Shown here: piece by piece, positions 32,711-40,899 of the stretch
Layout: every line of letters starts with the position of its first letter
How positions within the stretch are numbered: position 1 is the stretch's first letter
Source of the DNA: an uncultured Eggerthellaceae bacterium
GTDB lineage: Bacteria; Actinomycetota; Coriobacteriia; Coriobacteriales; Eggerthellaceae
DNA length: 64,000 bases
Direction: 5' to 3'
Assembly (NCBI GenBank): GCA_947566075.1
Contig: CANOIM010000004.1
Coordinates: 1-64,000, forward strand
The notes under the pieces: generated by a model
Database searches by the model: none
The model's input: the letters and a program-made list of their open reading frames with translations, nothing else
What the model was told of the DNA's origin: nothing
Made by a program: the position numbers and the translations under genes

Positions 32711-32778
32711 GGGGACAACGGGGGCGTAGGCTATTGTCCCCGTTCCTTGCACTCCCGGACAGGAACGAGTTCCTGTCC
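32711..32778. repeat. paired REP-like palindromes
   Basis: Two consecutive dyads: GGGGACAA (32711-32718) with TTGTCCCC (32734-32741), and GGACAGGAA (32757-32765) with TTCCTGTCC (32770-32778). The first shares the ACAACGGGG core with the flank of the 35-bp inverted repeat near 20860, which suggests one family of interspersed palindromes. Confidence 0.5.
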
Positions 32779-33063
32779 CTACGGCCAACCAGACCAGCAT
32801 CGCCATTCCAAGGGCTTTGCCGCCGCGACCAAGAGCAACAACTCAGGAAGCGGGCGCGGCGGCCTATGGTTAGGCGTCGCAGAGAACTGACAGGATCAGA
32901 AGATCAACCGGCGCACATCCTTGGGCGCGAAGCGCCCACCACCCACTCGGATGGGGCGTCAACCCGAACGCGGAGCGACTCCCACGCCGAAGGCGTGAGT
33001 GAAAGCAGAGGGGGACGCGATGAGCGTCCCCCGAAACACTTGGCGGCCGCGGGTAGCGGACGC

Positions 33064-33118
33064 CCGCAGTGATGATGCGGGTGCCGAAGGCACCCCGTCA
33101 TTCCTGCGGCTGGTTTTT
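33064..33118 (+). terminator. terminator-like stem-loop with T-run, plus strand
   Basis: Outer arms CCGCAG (33064-33069) and CTGCGG (33104-33109) enclose an inner GGTGCC-GAA-GGCACC hairpin, and five T residues follow at 33114-33118. All flanking genes read on the minus strand, so a plus-strand transcript of unknown nature would be needed to use it. Confidence 0.5.
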
Positions 33119-33346
33119 AGTTGTTATAGAAGAGGCATTCGAGAGTGAAGGGGAGGGTGGAGAGAAGGCTGCGAAGCTTCTGAACGGAACCCTCCCCTTC
33201 ATTCGATGCAGATAAGGGTTGCAGCGTTAGAGCCTGCGAAGCAGGCGAGAATCAAAAAGCGAACGCAGTGAGCGACATGCACGGAGCCGCTAGGCGCAGT
33301 GCATGGCCTTTTCCCGCGAAGCGGGATGCCTATACCAGGATGACCA

Positions 33347-34660
33347 TTAAGAGAGGATGCCTTTCACCACGCCTGCGGCTTCATCCTTGGGCACCAGCTG
33401 TTCCTCATGGGAAGTCATATCCCGCACGCGCACATTCCCTTCGACAAGCTCATCAGGTCCTAGGATGACTACCACCTGAGCCCCTAGCTTATCGGCCAGC
33501 TTGAACTGGCTCTTGAGGGAGCGCTGCTGGTAGTCAGTCTGGGCTGCCATGCCCCCGTCCCGTAAAAGCTGAGCCAAAGCGAAGCCATCGGTGCGCACCT
33601 CATCATTCACGCAGGCGATGAACACCTGGCAAGCCTGAGCCCGAGGGAAGACGCGGCCCGCCTCTTCCAGCACATCGGCACAGCGTTCGAACCCCAGAGC
33701 GAAGCCGAAACCGGGCGTAGACCTGCCACCTACCTCTTCAGCCAGCTTGTCATAGCGGCCGCCTCCGCCGATGGCATTCTGGGCCTTGTCAGACCCGGCC
33801 ACCTGCACCTCGAAGACCGTGCGCGTGTAGTAATCAAGCCCGCGCACGAGCCGCGGGTCCTCACGATAGGCGATGCCCGCCAATTCCAGTAGGCTGCGCA
33901 CGCGCCCATAGTGTTCGGTGCATTCATCGCACAGATAGTCTGTTATCTTCGGCGCCCCTTCCATGACCGCAGCACATTCCGCATTCTTGCAGTCAAAGGC
34001 GCGCAGCGGGTTCAGCTCCATGCGCGTAAGGCACGTATCGCAGAGCTGGCTCTCATGCTGTTCCATGTAAGCGCGCACCGCATCCCTATAGGCAGGGCGG
34101 CACGCTTCGCAGCCCATGGAATTCACAAGCAGCGTCATGGATGAGCGCGGGATGCCCACCTCAGCGAAGAACCGCATGAGCATGATGATGCCCTCTGCGT
34201 CTATGGCAGGATCTTCCGCCCCCAAGCATTCGATACCCACCTGGTTGAACTCCCGCTGGCGCCCCTTCTGAGGCCGTTCTGCCCGGAACATCTGACCAGC
34301 GTACATGAGCTTTGCCGGAGGAGCCCCTTGGGGCACCAGGTCATGTTGAACGGCCGCGCGCACCACTCCGGCTGTGCCTTCCGGACGAAGGGAGAGCCTG
34401 CTCTTGTTCGGCAGCTTCTCTCCTTCCAGGAGCTTCGCCAAATTCGCACCGGAGATGGCGGTGAACATCTCCTTGCTGACCACATCCGTAGCCTGGCCTA
34501 TGCCGCGGACGAAGAGCTCCGTCCGCTCCATGACCGGCGTTTCCACCGGTAGATAGCCATAGCGTCCGAAGACCTCTTGGGCCACTCTCTTGAACTGCTC
34601 CCAGAAGAGCTTGCGGTCAGGCAGCATGTCATAGGTGCCCTCAGGTGCATTGATCGCCAT
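33347..34660 (-). CDS. hisS: histidyl-tRNA synthetase
   Basis: Class II synthetase of 437 residues. Motif 2 region SLRPEGTAGVVRAA, the histidine-binding RGLDYYTRTVFEV and GGGGRYD, and a C-terminal anticodon-binding domain with QLLRDGG are all present. It follows leuB by 15 bp in the leu operon, an unusual partner but clearly the same transcription unit by spacing. Confidence 0.97.
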   Translation of the reverse strand: MAINAPEGTYDMLPDRKLFWEQFKRVAQEVFGRYGYLPVETPVMERTELFVRGIGQATDVVSKEMFTAISGANLAKLLEGEKLPNKSRLSLRPEGTAGVVRAAVQHDLVPQGAPPAKLMYAGQMFRAERPQKGRQREFNQVGIECLGAEDPAIDAEGIIMLMRFFAEVGIPRSSMTLLVNSMGCEACRPAYRDAVRAYMEQHESQLCDTCLTRMELNPLRAFDCKNAECAAVMEGAPKITDYLCDECTEHYGRVRSLLELAGIAYREDPRLVRGLDYYTRTVFEVQVAGSDKAQNAIGGGGRYDKLAEEVGGRSTPGFGFALGFERCADVLEEAGRVFPRAQACQVFIACVNDEVRTDGFALAQLLRDGGMAAQTDYQQRSLKSQFKLADKLGAQVVVILGPDELVEGNVRVRDMTSHEEQLVPKDEAAGVVKGILS

Positions 34661-34675
34661 CGTCTATTACCTTTC

Positions 34676-35782
34676 TCAGAGATGCTCTACCACTAGATCG
34701 CCCATGGGGACGGTGCCTACGATCTTCTCTTCCGGTGTGGCCGCGTCAGCTATGTCCCCCGTGCGCCAGCCAGCATCCAATACCGCCGTCACTGCCCGCC
34801 GCACATCATCGGCCGCCTCTTGGGCGTTGAAGCTGTAGCGTAGCATCATCTCAACGGAAAGGATCTGAGCCAGCGGGTTGGCTATGCCCTTACCTGCGAT
34901 ATCAGGAGCGCTGCCATGGGAAGGCTCGTAGAGGGCGGTGCTGTCCCCTAGGCTGGCGCTAGCCAGCATCCCCAAGGAACCAGTGATCTGGGCCGCCTCG
35001 TCAGAGAGGATGTCTCCGAACATATTCTCGGTCACCAGAACGTCGAAATCAGCGGGGCGCGTGATCAACTGCATGGCGCAGTTGTCAACCAAGAGGTCTT
35101 CCAGTTCCACGTCTGGATAATCCGCCTCATGGATGCCGTGGACCACTTCTCTCCACAAGCGGCTTGATTCCAGCACGTTGGCCTTGTCAACGGATGTCAC
35201 CTTCCCGCGGCGCTTGCGCGCAGCCTCGAAGGCCTGGCGCGCGATGCGGTCTATCTCATATTCGCGATATTCCATGGTGTCATAGGCGCGCTGACCCAAA
35301 GCGCCATTCACGCCTGCTCCCGCTTCATCATAGAAGCGCTCTCGCTTGCCGAAGTAAACACCGCCCGTGAGCTCTCGCACCATCATGAGGTCAACGCCCG
35401 CTATCACATCTGGCTTCAGCGTGGAAGCGCCAGCCAAGGCGCTGAAGATCTGCACCGGGCGCAGGTTGGTATAGAGCCCGAGGCCCTTGCGGATGCCCAA
35501 GAGCCCCTGTTCGGGGCGAGGCTTCGTAGGATCTGTGGTATCCCACTTCGGGCCACCGACCGCCGCCAAGAGCACCGCATCAGCAGCCTTCGCCACCTCC
35601 AGCGTTTCCTCGGGCAATGCGCATCCGCACTGGTCTATGGCGCAACCACCAATGGGCCCTTCCGTATACTGGAAGGAAAGCCCATGCTTCGCGCCCACGG
35701 CGTTCAGCACCTTGACGCCCTCGGCTATGATCTCAGGTCCGATGCCATCCCCCGGCAAGAGGCATATCTCATAGGTTGCCAT
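34676..35782 (-). CDS. leuB: 3-isopropylmalate dehydrogenase
   Basis: NAD-dependent oxidative decarboxylase of leucine synthesis, 368 residues. ICLLPGDGIGPEI opens the fold, the metal/substrate region is MVRELTGGVYFG, and TENMFGDILSDEAAQITGSLG carries the cofactor-site residues. Starts directly at the leuD stop. A role with isocitrate or tartrate is excluded by the leuCD context. Confidence 0.95.
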   Translation of the reverse strand: MATYEICLLPGDGIGPEIIAEGVKVLNAVGAKHGLSFQYTEGPIGGCAIDQCGCALPEETLEVAKAADAVLLAAVGGPKWDTTDPTKPRPEQGLLGIRKGLGLYTNLRPVQIFSALAGASTLKPDVIAGVDLMMVRELTGGVYFGKRERFYDEAGAGVNGALGQRAYDTMEYREYEIDRIARQAFEAARKRRGKVTSVDKANVLESSRLWREVVHGIHEADYPDVELEDLLVDNCAMQLITRPADFDVLVTENMFGDILSDEAAQITGSLGMLASASLGDSTALYEPSHGSAPDIAGKGIANPLAQILSVEMMLRYSFNAQEAADDVRRAVTAVLDAGWRTGDIADAATPEEKIVGTVPMGDLVVEHL

Positions 35783-36286
35783 CTACTTCTCCTCCGCAGC
35801 CAGCTTGCTCTTCCAGCGGGGCACCAATCCCCCCGCTTCGATGATCTCAGCAATGAACGGCGGGAACGGCTGGGCCTGAAACTCCTGACCCGTGGTCATG
35901 TTCGTGATGACGCCGCTATCCGTATCCACCTTGACCTCATCCCCTTCGCTGATGGCATCCACCGCTTCCGGGCATTCCAAGATGGCAAGACCGGTGTTGA
36001 TGGCATTGCGGTAGAAGATGCGTGCGAAGGACTTGGCGATGACCACATTGATGCCAGCAGCCTTGATGGCGATGGGCGCATGCTCCCGGGATGAGCCACA
36101 GCCGAAGTTCTCCTCCGCCACGATGATGTCTCCGGGCTGCACGCGCTGGGTGAACGTGACGTCTAGATCCTCCATGCAATGCTTCGCCAGCTCCTGGGCA
36201 TCTGAGGTGTTCAGATAGCGGGCCGGTATGATGACATCCGTGTCAATGTCACGGCCGTAACGGAATGCGTTTCCCTTGAATTCCAT
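35783..36286 (-). CDS. leuD: 3-isopropylmalate dehydratase small subunit
   Basis: Small (swivel-domain) subunit of isopropylmalate isomerase, 167 residues, working with LeuC. The family motif NFGCGSSREHAPIAIKAAG and the N-terminal GRDIDTDVIIPARYL are intact. Its stop abuts the leuB start and it lies 12 bp after leuC. This is the short archaeal/HacB-like form, matching the LeuC type. Confidence 0.95.
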   Translation of the reverse strand: MEFKGNAFRYGRDIDTDVIIPARYLNTSDAQELAKHCMEDLDVTFTQRVQPGDIIVAEENFGCGSSREHAPIAIKAAGINVVIAKSFARIFYRNAINTGLAILECPEAVDAISEGDEVKVDTDSGVITNMTTGQEFQAQPFPPFIAEIIEAGGLVPRWKSKLAAEEK

Positions 36287-36298
36287 GGATCCAGCTCC

Positions 36299-37573
36299 TT
36301 ATGCCTTGGTGTTCAGGTCTTCCGGCAGCCCGATATGCCCCAGCACCGCGCTGGCAGCAGCCACCGTCGGGCTTGCCAGGTACACCTCACTCTCAGGGTG
36401 CCCCATGCGGCCGACGAAATTGCGATTGGTGGTGGCGATGGCCCGCTCCCCTGCTGCCAGGATGCCCATGTATCCACCCAGGCACGGGCCGCAGGTGGGA
36501 GTGCTGACGGCGCAATTCGCCTGGAGGAAGACATCCATCAGCCCCTCATCCACGCAAGCCTTGTACACCGCTTGGGTAGCCGGGATGATGATGCAACGCA
36601 CGTGGGAGTCAACGGTGCGCCCCCGCAGCACCTCCGCCGCCTGGCGCATATCATCAAGACGACCATTGGTGCAAGAGCCGATGACCGCTTGATCTATGGT
36701 GATGTGACGCGCCTCAGCCACCGGGCGCGTATTGGAGGGCAGATGCGGGAAGGCCACGGTGGGAACCACGTCCTTCGCATCTATGGTGATGACCTGAGCG
36801 AAAGTGGCATCAGGGTCAGAATAGTAGGCGGTATAGGGGCGTTCCGTGCGCCCATCCATATACTGGCGCGTGACGTCATCCACGGGGATGAGCCCCGCCT
36901 TGCCCCCTGCCTCGATGGCCATGTTGGAAACGGAGAGGCGCTCATCCATGGGAAGCGCCTCTATGGCGCTGCCGGTGAATTCCATGGCCTTGTACAGCGC
37001 TCCGTCCACGCCAATGAGCCCGATGATGTGCAGGATCAAGTCCTTGCCGGTGACTCCTGACGCCAGCTGGCCATCCACGACGAACTTGATGGTCTCAGGC
37101 ACCTTGAACCAGGCCTTGCCCGTGGCCATGCCCACGCCCGCGTCCGTAGAGCCCACACCGGTGGAGAATGCCCCCAGCGCACCGTAGGTGCAGGTGTGGC
37201 TATCAGCCCCTATGACCAGGTCTCCCGCGCCTACGACCCCCTGTTCGGGCAGAAGGGCGTGCTCCACCCCCATGCATCCCACCTCGTAGAAATGGGTGAT
37301 GCCCTGTTGGCGGGCGAAATCGCGGACGATCTTCGCCTGTTCGGCGCTCTTGATGTCCTTGTTGGGCACGTAATGGTCAGGTACCAGCACGACCTTTTCG
37401 CTACAGAACACCTTATTGGTGATCTCTTCGCAGGTGCGAATGGCGATGGGCGCCGTCACATCATTGGCCAGCACCAGGTCAAGGCTGCATTCGATCAACT
37501 GCCCCGGCCGAACCTCATCAAGGCCAGCATGGGCCGCCAGGATCTTCTCTGCCATGGTCATAGGACGCGTCAT
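36299..37573 (-). CDS. leuC: 3-isopropylmalate dehydratase large subunit
   Basis: Aconitase-superfamily large subunit of 424 residues that binds a [4Fe-4S] cluster. Cys ligands are in SCTNGRLDDM and TCGPCLGG. The ATG at 37573 with an AAGGAG site is chosen; a longer frame to 37729 would run into the tRNA-Leu gene and is rejected. The protein starts MTRPMTMAEKILAAHAGLD. Length and start resemble the HacA/archaeal type rather than the 466-residue E. coli type. First gene of leuC-leuD-leuB-hisS; leuA is not in the window. Confidence 0.94.
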   Translation of the reverse strand: MTRPMTMAEKILAAHAGLDEVRPGQLIECSLDLVLANDVTAPIAIRTCEEITNKVFCSEKVVLVPDHYVPNKDIKSAEQAKIVRDFARQQGITHFYEVGCMGVEHALLPEQGVVGAGDLVIGADSHTCTYGALGAFSTGVGSTDAGVGMATGKAWFKVPETIKFVVDGQLASGVTGKDLILHIIGLIGVDGALYKAMEFTGSAIEALPMDERLSVSNMAIEAGGKAGLIPVDDVTRQYMDGRTERPYTAYYSDPDATFAQVITIDAKDVVPTVAFPHLPSNTRPVAEARHITIDQAVIGSCTNGRLDDMRQAAEVLRGRTVDSHVRCIIIPATQAVYKACVDEGLMDVFLQANCAVSTPTCGPCLGGYMGILAAGERAIATTNRNFVGRMGHPESEVYLASPTVAAASAVLGHIGLPEDLNTKA

Positions 37574-37703
37574 GGGCTCTTTGCTCCTTCGCTCCGTATA
37601 TGTATGTATATATGAGCAAGCTATAGGCAAGGGAAAGCTCCCGGTGATTCTAGCACTCACCCAGGCTTCAAGATGCCGTGTGCGGTGATAGAATGGGCCA
37701 CGT

Positions 37704-37788
37704 GGGGACGTGGTGGAATTGGCAGACACAGCGGACTTAAAATCCGCCGCCTCACGGCTTCAGGGTTCGAGTCCCTGCGTCCCTACCA
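37704..37788 (+). tRNA. tRNA-Leu (anticodon TAA)
   Basis: 85 nt including an encoded CCA. Acceptor GGGGACG pairs with CGTCCCT (a G-T closing pair), the D-arm reads GTGGAATTGGCAGAC, the anticodon stem GCGGA/TCCGC encloses CTTAAAA with TAA at positions 34-36, a long variable arm follows, and the T-arm contains GGGTTCGAGTCCC. A class II tRNA reading UUA codons. Confidence 0.95.
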
Positions 37789-38108
37789 TCCTCCTATGTG
37801 GAGCGTTCTCCATAGCTTTGTGAACACCCTGTGAAGACTCGCCCTGTTCAGCGCTGTTTGTGAACGAAATGCGAACGGCCTTCGCCGAAGTTATGAAGAG
37901 TCCTCCATCTTCGGTAACCATCCCGTCACTAAACCGTAATCTCTTCTCCCAGAGACGCGAACGCACTCCCCTTTTTTGGGGAAAACACACCAAGAACGAC
38001 TCGCGCCGCCTTCGCGAGGATGAGCGTCCCAGCGCATCTTGAGGCTTCTTGAGATGCACGCAACCGTCTGCAAGGCGCAGGAGCGCAGACCTGGACGAAG
38101 GATGACGT
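37789..38108. other. intergenic space before the NlpC/P60 gene
   Basis: About 320 bp without a supported gene. It contains one weak dyad just after the tRNA and a CCCCTTTTTTGGGG element near 37970. I looked for a c-di-AMP riboswitch, common before such hydrolase genes in actinobacteria, and did not find its conserved segments. Confidence 0.4.
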
Positions 38109-38795
38109 TTGAGCACGCACGGTATCTACAAGTGGGAGCATGCCAAGCATGCCCGGATCGATAAGCGCACGACGAAGGCAACGGAGTATCGGAAGGGGCT
38201 GACGAAGGCATCTCTCGCCTTGATGCTGAGCGCGAGCACCGCCGCCGTCACCCAAGGAGCAAGCTTCGCCTTCGCCTCCGAGGGCGAAGGGGCAGAAGAG
38301 ACCCCCGTAGAAGAGGCAGCACCCACCGCGGAGCTGGCGGAATCATCCTTGGTCGCCTGCGTGAACGCCCTCACCACTGATCTGGGCGCAGGCGCATCCC
38401 TCATGGATACCACCGTCCATGACGCTGACAAGGCGCGGGCTGTTTGGGCCGATGCGCTCATCGATGAGGCCTACCAGTACCTAGGCGCCCCCTATGTGTA
38501 CGGCGGCACCACCCCCTCCGGCTTCGATTGCTCCGGGTTCACGGGCTATGTCTTCCGGAACGCCCTGGGGATGGAGCTGCCCCGCTCCGCTGCTGCCCAA
38601 TCGGGCCTGGGCGAGGACGTTTCCTGGGATGAGGCCCAACGCGGAGACCTGATCTTCTGGGGCGGCCGCGGCGGCGTATATCACACGGGCATCTATCTAG
38701 GAGACGGCGAATACATCCACGCTTCCGCCAGCAAGGGCGTGCGCATCCAAAGCGTTGGCAGCTACGCTCCCTCCTTCGCCAAGCGCGTCTTCTAA
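38109..38795 (+). CDS. secreted NlpC/P60 family cell-wall hydrolase
   Basis: Predicted D,L-endopeptidase acting on peptidoglycan stem peptides. The 228-residue protein has a long basic N-region and a hydrophobic core (ASLALMLSASTAAV) with likely cleavage after SFAFA, a Glu/Ala-rich spacer, and an NlpC/P60 domain from about residue 120. The catalytic Cys is in PSGFDCSGFTGYVF, the His in YHTGIYLGDGEYIHA. The start is TTG with an AAGGA site. No cell-wall-binding repeats are present, so it may remain soluble or loosely attached. Confidence 0.9.
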   Translation: MSTHGIYKWEHAKHARIDKRTTKATEYRKGLTKASLALMLSASTAAVTQGASFAFASEGEGAEETPVEEAAPTAELAESSLVACVNALTTDLGAGASLMDTTVHDADKARAVWADALIDEAYQYLGAPYVYGGTTPSGFDCSGFTGYVFRNALGMELPRSAAAQSGLGEDVSWDEAQRGDLIFWGGRGGVYHTGIYLGDGEYIHASASKGVRIQSVGSYAPSFAKRVF

Positions 38796-38894
38796 CCCAG
38801 GCGCTCATAGCTGATAACCTGCGCTAGCCTCTATAATAGGACCAGATGCTGAAGCGTCTGATCCCAGGGAACGCATTCTGCCCGAAGGAGGTGC

Positions 38895-39986
38895 GTGGTG
38901 CTCTATCAGCTCATGAACAAGGACGAGGTCGTTGCTACGTACCGGGAAGAAGAACGGTTGGACGACTTTGGCTATATCGAAGTAGACCGAAGCGGTGCAT
39001 ACCTTCCCTATGGATTCGCAAACATCAATGATTGGATCGATGGCCGCCAGATCGCCAAGCATCGCGCATCCATCGAGAAGCTCATGCGTGAGCTGGGGCT
39101 CACCACGCGCCATGATTTCATCGGCATGGCCCGCTGTCTCTCACTGACAGATACGTTCTGGATGAAACGCGCTGATGAGGACATCGCCTGGGATGAGGTC
39201 TCGCTCTATCGGAACCCCTTCGATGATGTCATCGCTCGCATCGCCTTTGATGGCACGGGCATGTACGGACGCCAGAACTCCCCCACCTCCCCTGAATTCG
39301 CCACTTCAGGCTCCTTCGCCAAATGCTGGATACGGGAAGGGGATCAGATCGCCCTGCTCAAACGCGGCTCCTCTGGCTACGCCAATGCAGGGTTCGAGCC
39401 CTATTCGGAGAAGCTTGCCTCTGACCTGCTGGACGCAGCGGGCATAGACCACGTGCCCTATGAGGTGGTGAGCTACCATGGATCGCTCGCAAGCCAATGC
39501 CCGCTGTTCACCTCCGAAGAGGTGGGGTTCGTGTCAGCCCATCGGTTCTTCAAAGGGCCCTTCGATGTGCCCGAGATGCTGCAGTTCTGCCAAGAGCACG
39601 GGGCGGAAGAGGGCTTCCACGAGATGATCGTCATGGATGCCATCATGGCGAATGTAGACCGGCACAGCGGCAACTACGGCTTCTTGGTGGACAATCAGAC
39701 AGGCGAAGTACTCCGGATGGCACCGCTATTCGATCACAACATGGCTTGCTTGCCCATGATGATGGAATTCGATGACTTCGACGAATACCTGAACATGATC
39801 GGTCCGAAGATCGGAACCGATTTCGCCTCTATCGCCCGTAAGCTCCTCACCCCGGAGCTCCAGCGGAAGCTGATCGCTCTCAAGAACTTCCACTATGCTG
39901 ATCCAGGCTTTGACTATCCGGCTTGGAAGCTTGAAGCCGCCGAGCGCCTGAAGGACCGCATGATCGAAGCCATCTTGGCTGAGTAA
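38895..39986 (+). CDS. HipA-like kinase-fold protein, no HipB partner
   Basis: 363 residues starting at GTG with a GAAGGAG site. The C-terminal half matches the HipA catalytic region: DAIMANVDRHSGNYGFLVD gives the catalytic Asp and Asn, and RMAPLFDHNMA gives the metal-binding Asp. The N-terminal 140 residues differ from HipA and contain no HipA_N motif I recognise. No helix-turn-helix HipB gene lies next to it. HipA kinases phosphorylate proteins such as GltX; the target here is unknown. It may be a HipA-domain protein of the CtkA or phage-defence type, which is conjecture. Confidence 0.7.
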   Translation: MVLYQLMNKDEVVATYREEERLDDFGYIEVDRSGAYLPYGFANINDWIDGRQIAKHRASIEKLMRELGLTTRHDFIGMARCLSLTDTFWMKRADEDIAWDEVSLYRNPFDDVIARIAFDGTGMYGRQNSPTSPEFATSGSFAKCWIREGDQIALLKRGSSGYANAGFEPYSEKLASDLLDAAGIDHVPYEVVSYHGSLASQCPLFTSEEVGFVSAHRFFKGPFDVPEMLQFCQEHGAEEGFHEMIVMDAIMANVDRHSGNYGFLVDNQTGEVLRMAPLFDHNMACLPMMMEFDDFDEYLNMIGPKIGTDFASIARKLLTPELQRKLIALKNFHYADPGFDYPAWKLEAAERLKDRMIEAILAE

Positions 39987-40003
39987 GCCTCTGCGCCCCT
40001 TCT

Positions 40004-40891
40004 TTACAGTGCGGCGCAGAGAGCGTCTAAGAGCGTGATGGCGAAATGCTGGGCGCTCCGGTCCTCACCGGCCCCTTCCCAGCTCTCCCCCGGCACTACG
40101 ATGCGGATGCGCAACGGCTGGCTGCTCCGTGCGCTCTGGAGCGCCCCCGAAAGGCGCACCGAAAGGGAGTCATCATCTATATAGGTGACCGTGGGCACGC
40201 CGTCCCCTTCGGCCTTCATGGCTATCTGCACCAGCACCATGGAAGCATCTGGCTCCACGGAAAGCGCATCAGCGCTCACCAGCTTGCTGGCCGGATTCGT
40301 GGCCAAGGCCAGGTTCGACATGCGGGAAGCCACCGAACGCGTGAAGGGCGTCATGCCGAAGAGGCAGAGGGCATTCTCTTCCAGCACCCCTGCAGCCCGG
40401 GCGAACCCCAAATGCTTGCCCTGGGAAAGCGACCCTTTCCCGGCCCAAGAATGCTCCAGGTGACGCAAGGCCGTGTAGGTGTAGGCCCCGGCTATGCCAT
40501 CCGAGGGAAGCCCCAGGTTCATCTGGAACTTGCGCAAGGCGTCTTCGGTATGGGCCCCGAACACCCCATCTTCGCCACCCACCAGGAACCCCAGGGCCCC
40601 CAAGGCCTGCTGGAGCTCTTCCACATCATGGCCCCGGAAGTTCGGCATGCGCAGATACAGCGTGCGGTCTCCCAGGTTGTAGGAGGCATCCACCAACGCC
40701 TGCCAGACCTCCGCGTCAACCTCTTCGCGGATCTCCAACCCGAAGGCATCGCAGAAGGCGCGGACCGCATCAGCCGTAGCGCCACCGAAGATGCCATCCA
40801 CCGCCGCCTCAGGCAAGAGGCCCAGCAATGCCAAGCGCTGCTGCACGTCTTCAACGGCAGCTCCGGTATTCCCTTGGGTGATGGTCTTCAT
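40004..40891 (-). CDS. peptidoglycan-binding-domain protein
   Basis: 295 residues starting MKTITQGNTGAAVEDVQQRL. Two PG_binding_1 repeats are visible: residues 5-65 (VDGIFGGATADAVRAF) and 85-145 (EDGVFGAHTEDALRKFQ). The C-terminal half has an amidase-like outline but lacks recognisable zinc ligands, so activity is doubtful. No signal peptide is seen, which is odd for a wall-binding protein. It begins 8 bp after the polyprenyl synthase stop. Confidence 0.75.
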   Translation of the reverse strand: MKTITQGNTGAAVEDVQQRLALLGLLPEAAVDGIFGGATADAVRAFCDAFGLEIREEVDAEVWQALVDASYNLGDRTLYLRMPNFRGHDVEELQQALGALGFLVGGEDGVFGAHTEDALRKFQMNLGLPSDGIAGAYTYTALRHLEHSWAGKGSLSQGKHLGFARAAGVLEENALCLFGMTPFTRSVASRMSNLALATNPASKLVSADALSVEPDASMVLVQIAMKAEGDGVPTVTYIDDDSLSVRLSGALQSARSSQPLRIRIVVPGESWEGAGEDRSAQHFAITLLDALCAAL

Positions 40892-40899
40892 GAGCACCC

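Larger units (their letters stand above)
32408..33346. other. coding-free, hairpin-rich spacer between hisS and aspS
   Basis: About 940 bp with no credible gene on either strand. It holds many short perfect dyads. Five share a GCGAAGC or GCTTCGC centre: 32478-32488, 32923-32937, around 33170-33178, around 33233-33239 and 33312-33326. Others are 32983-32997 and the 9-bp stem at 33010-33032. A 13-bp dyad pairs 33146-33158 with 33189-33201. The hallmarks of RNase P RNA, tmRNA and SRP RNA were not found. Confidence 0.6.

Noticed and set aside
32408..33346. RNase P RNA, tmRNA or SRP RNA gene
   Set aside because: None of the conserved cores of these RNAs was found on either strand.
37574..37729. 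N-terminal extension of leuC
   Set aside because: It would run into the tRNA-Leu gene, and the ATG at 37573 has a good ribosome site and the canonical start.
37789..38108. c-di-AMP riboswitch or small gene before the NlpC/P60 gene
   Set aside because: No conserved riboswitch segments are visible and the 60-residue frame at 37860-38042 has no ribosome site or protein-like pattern.
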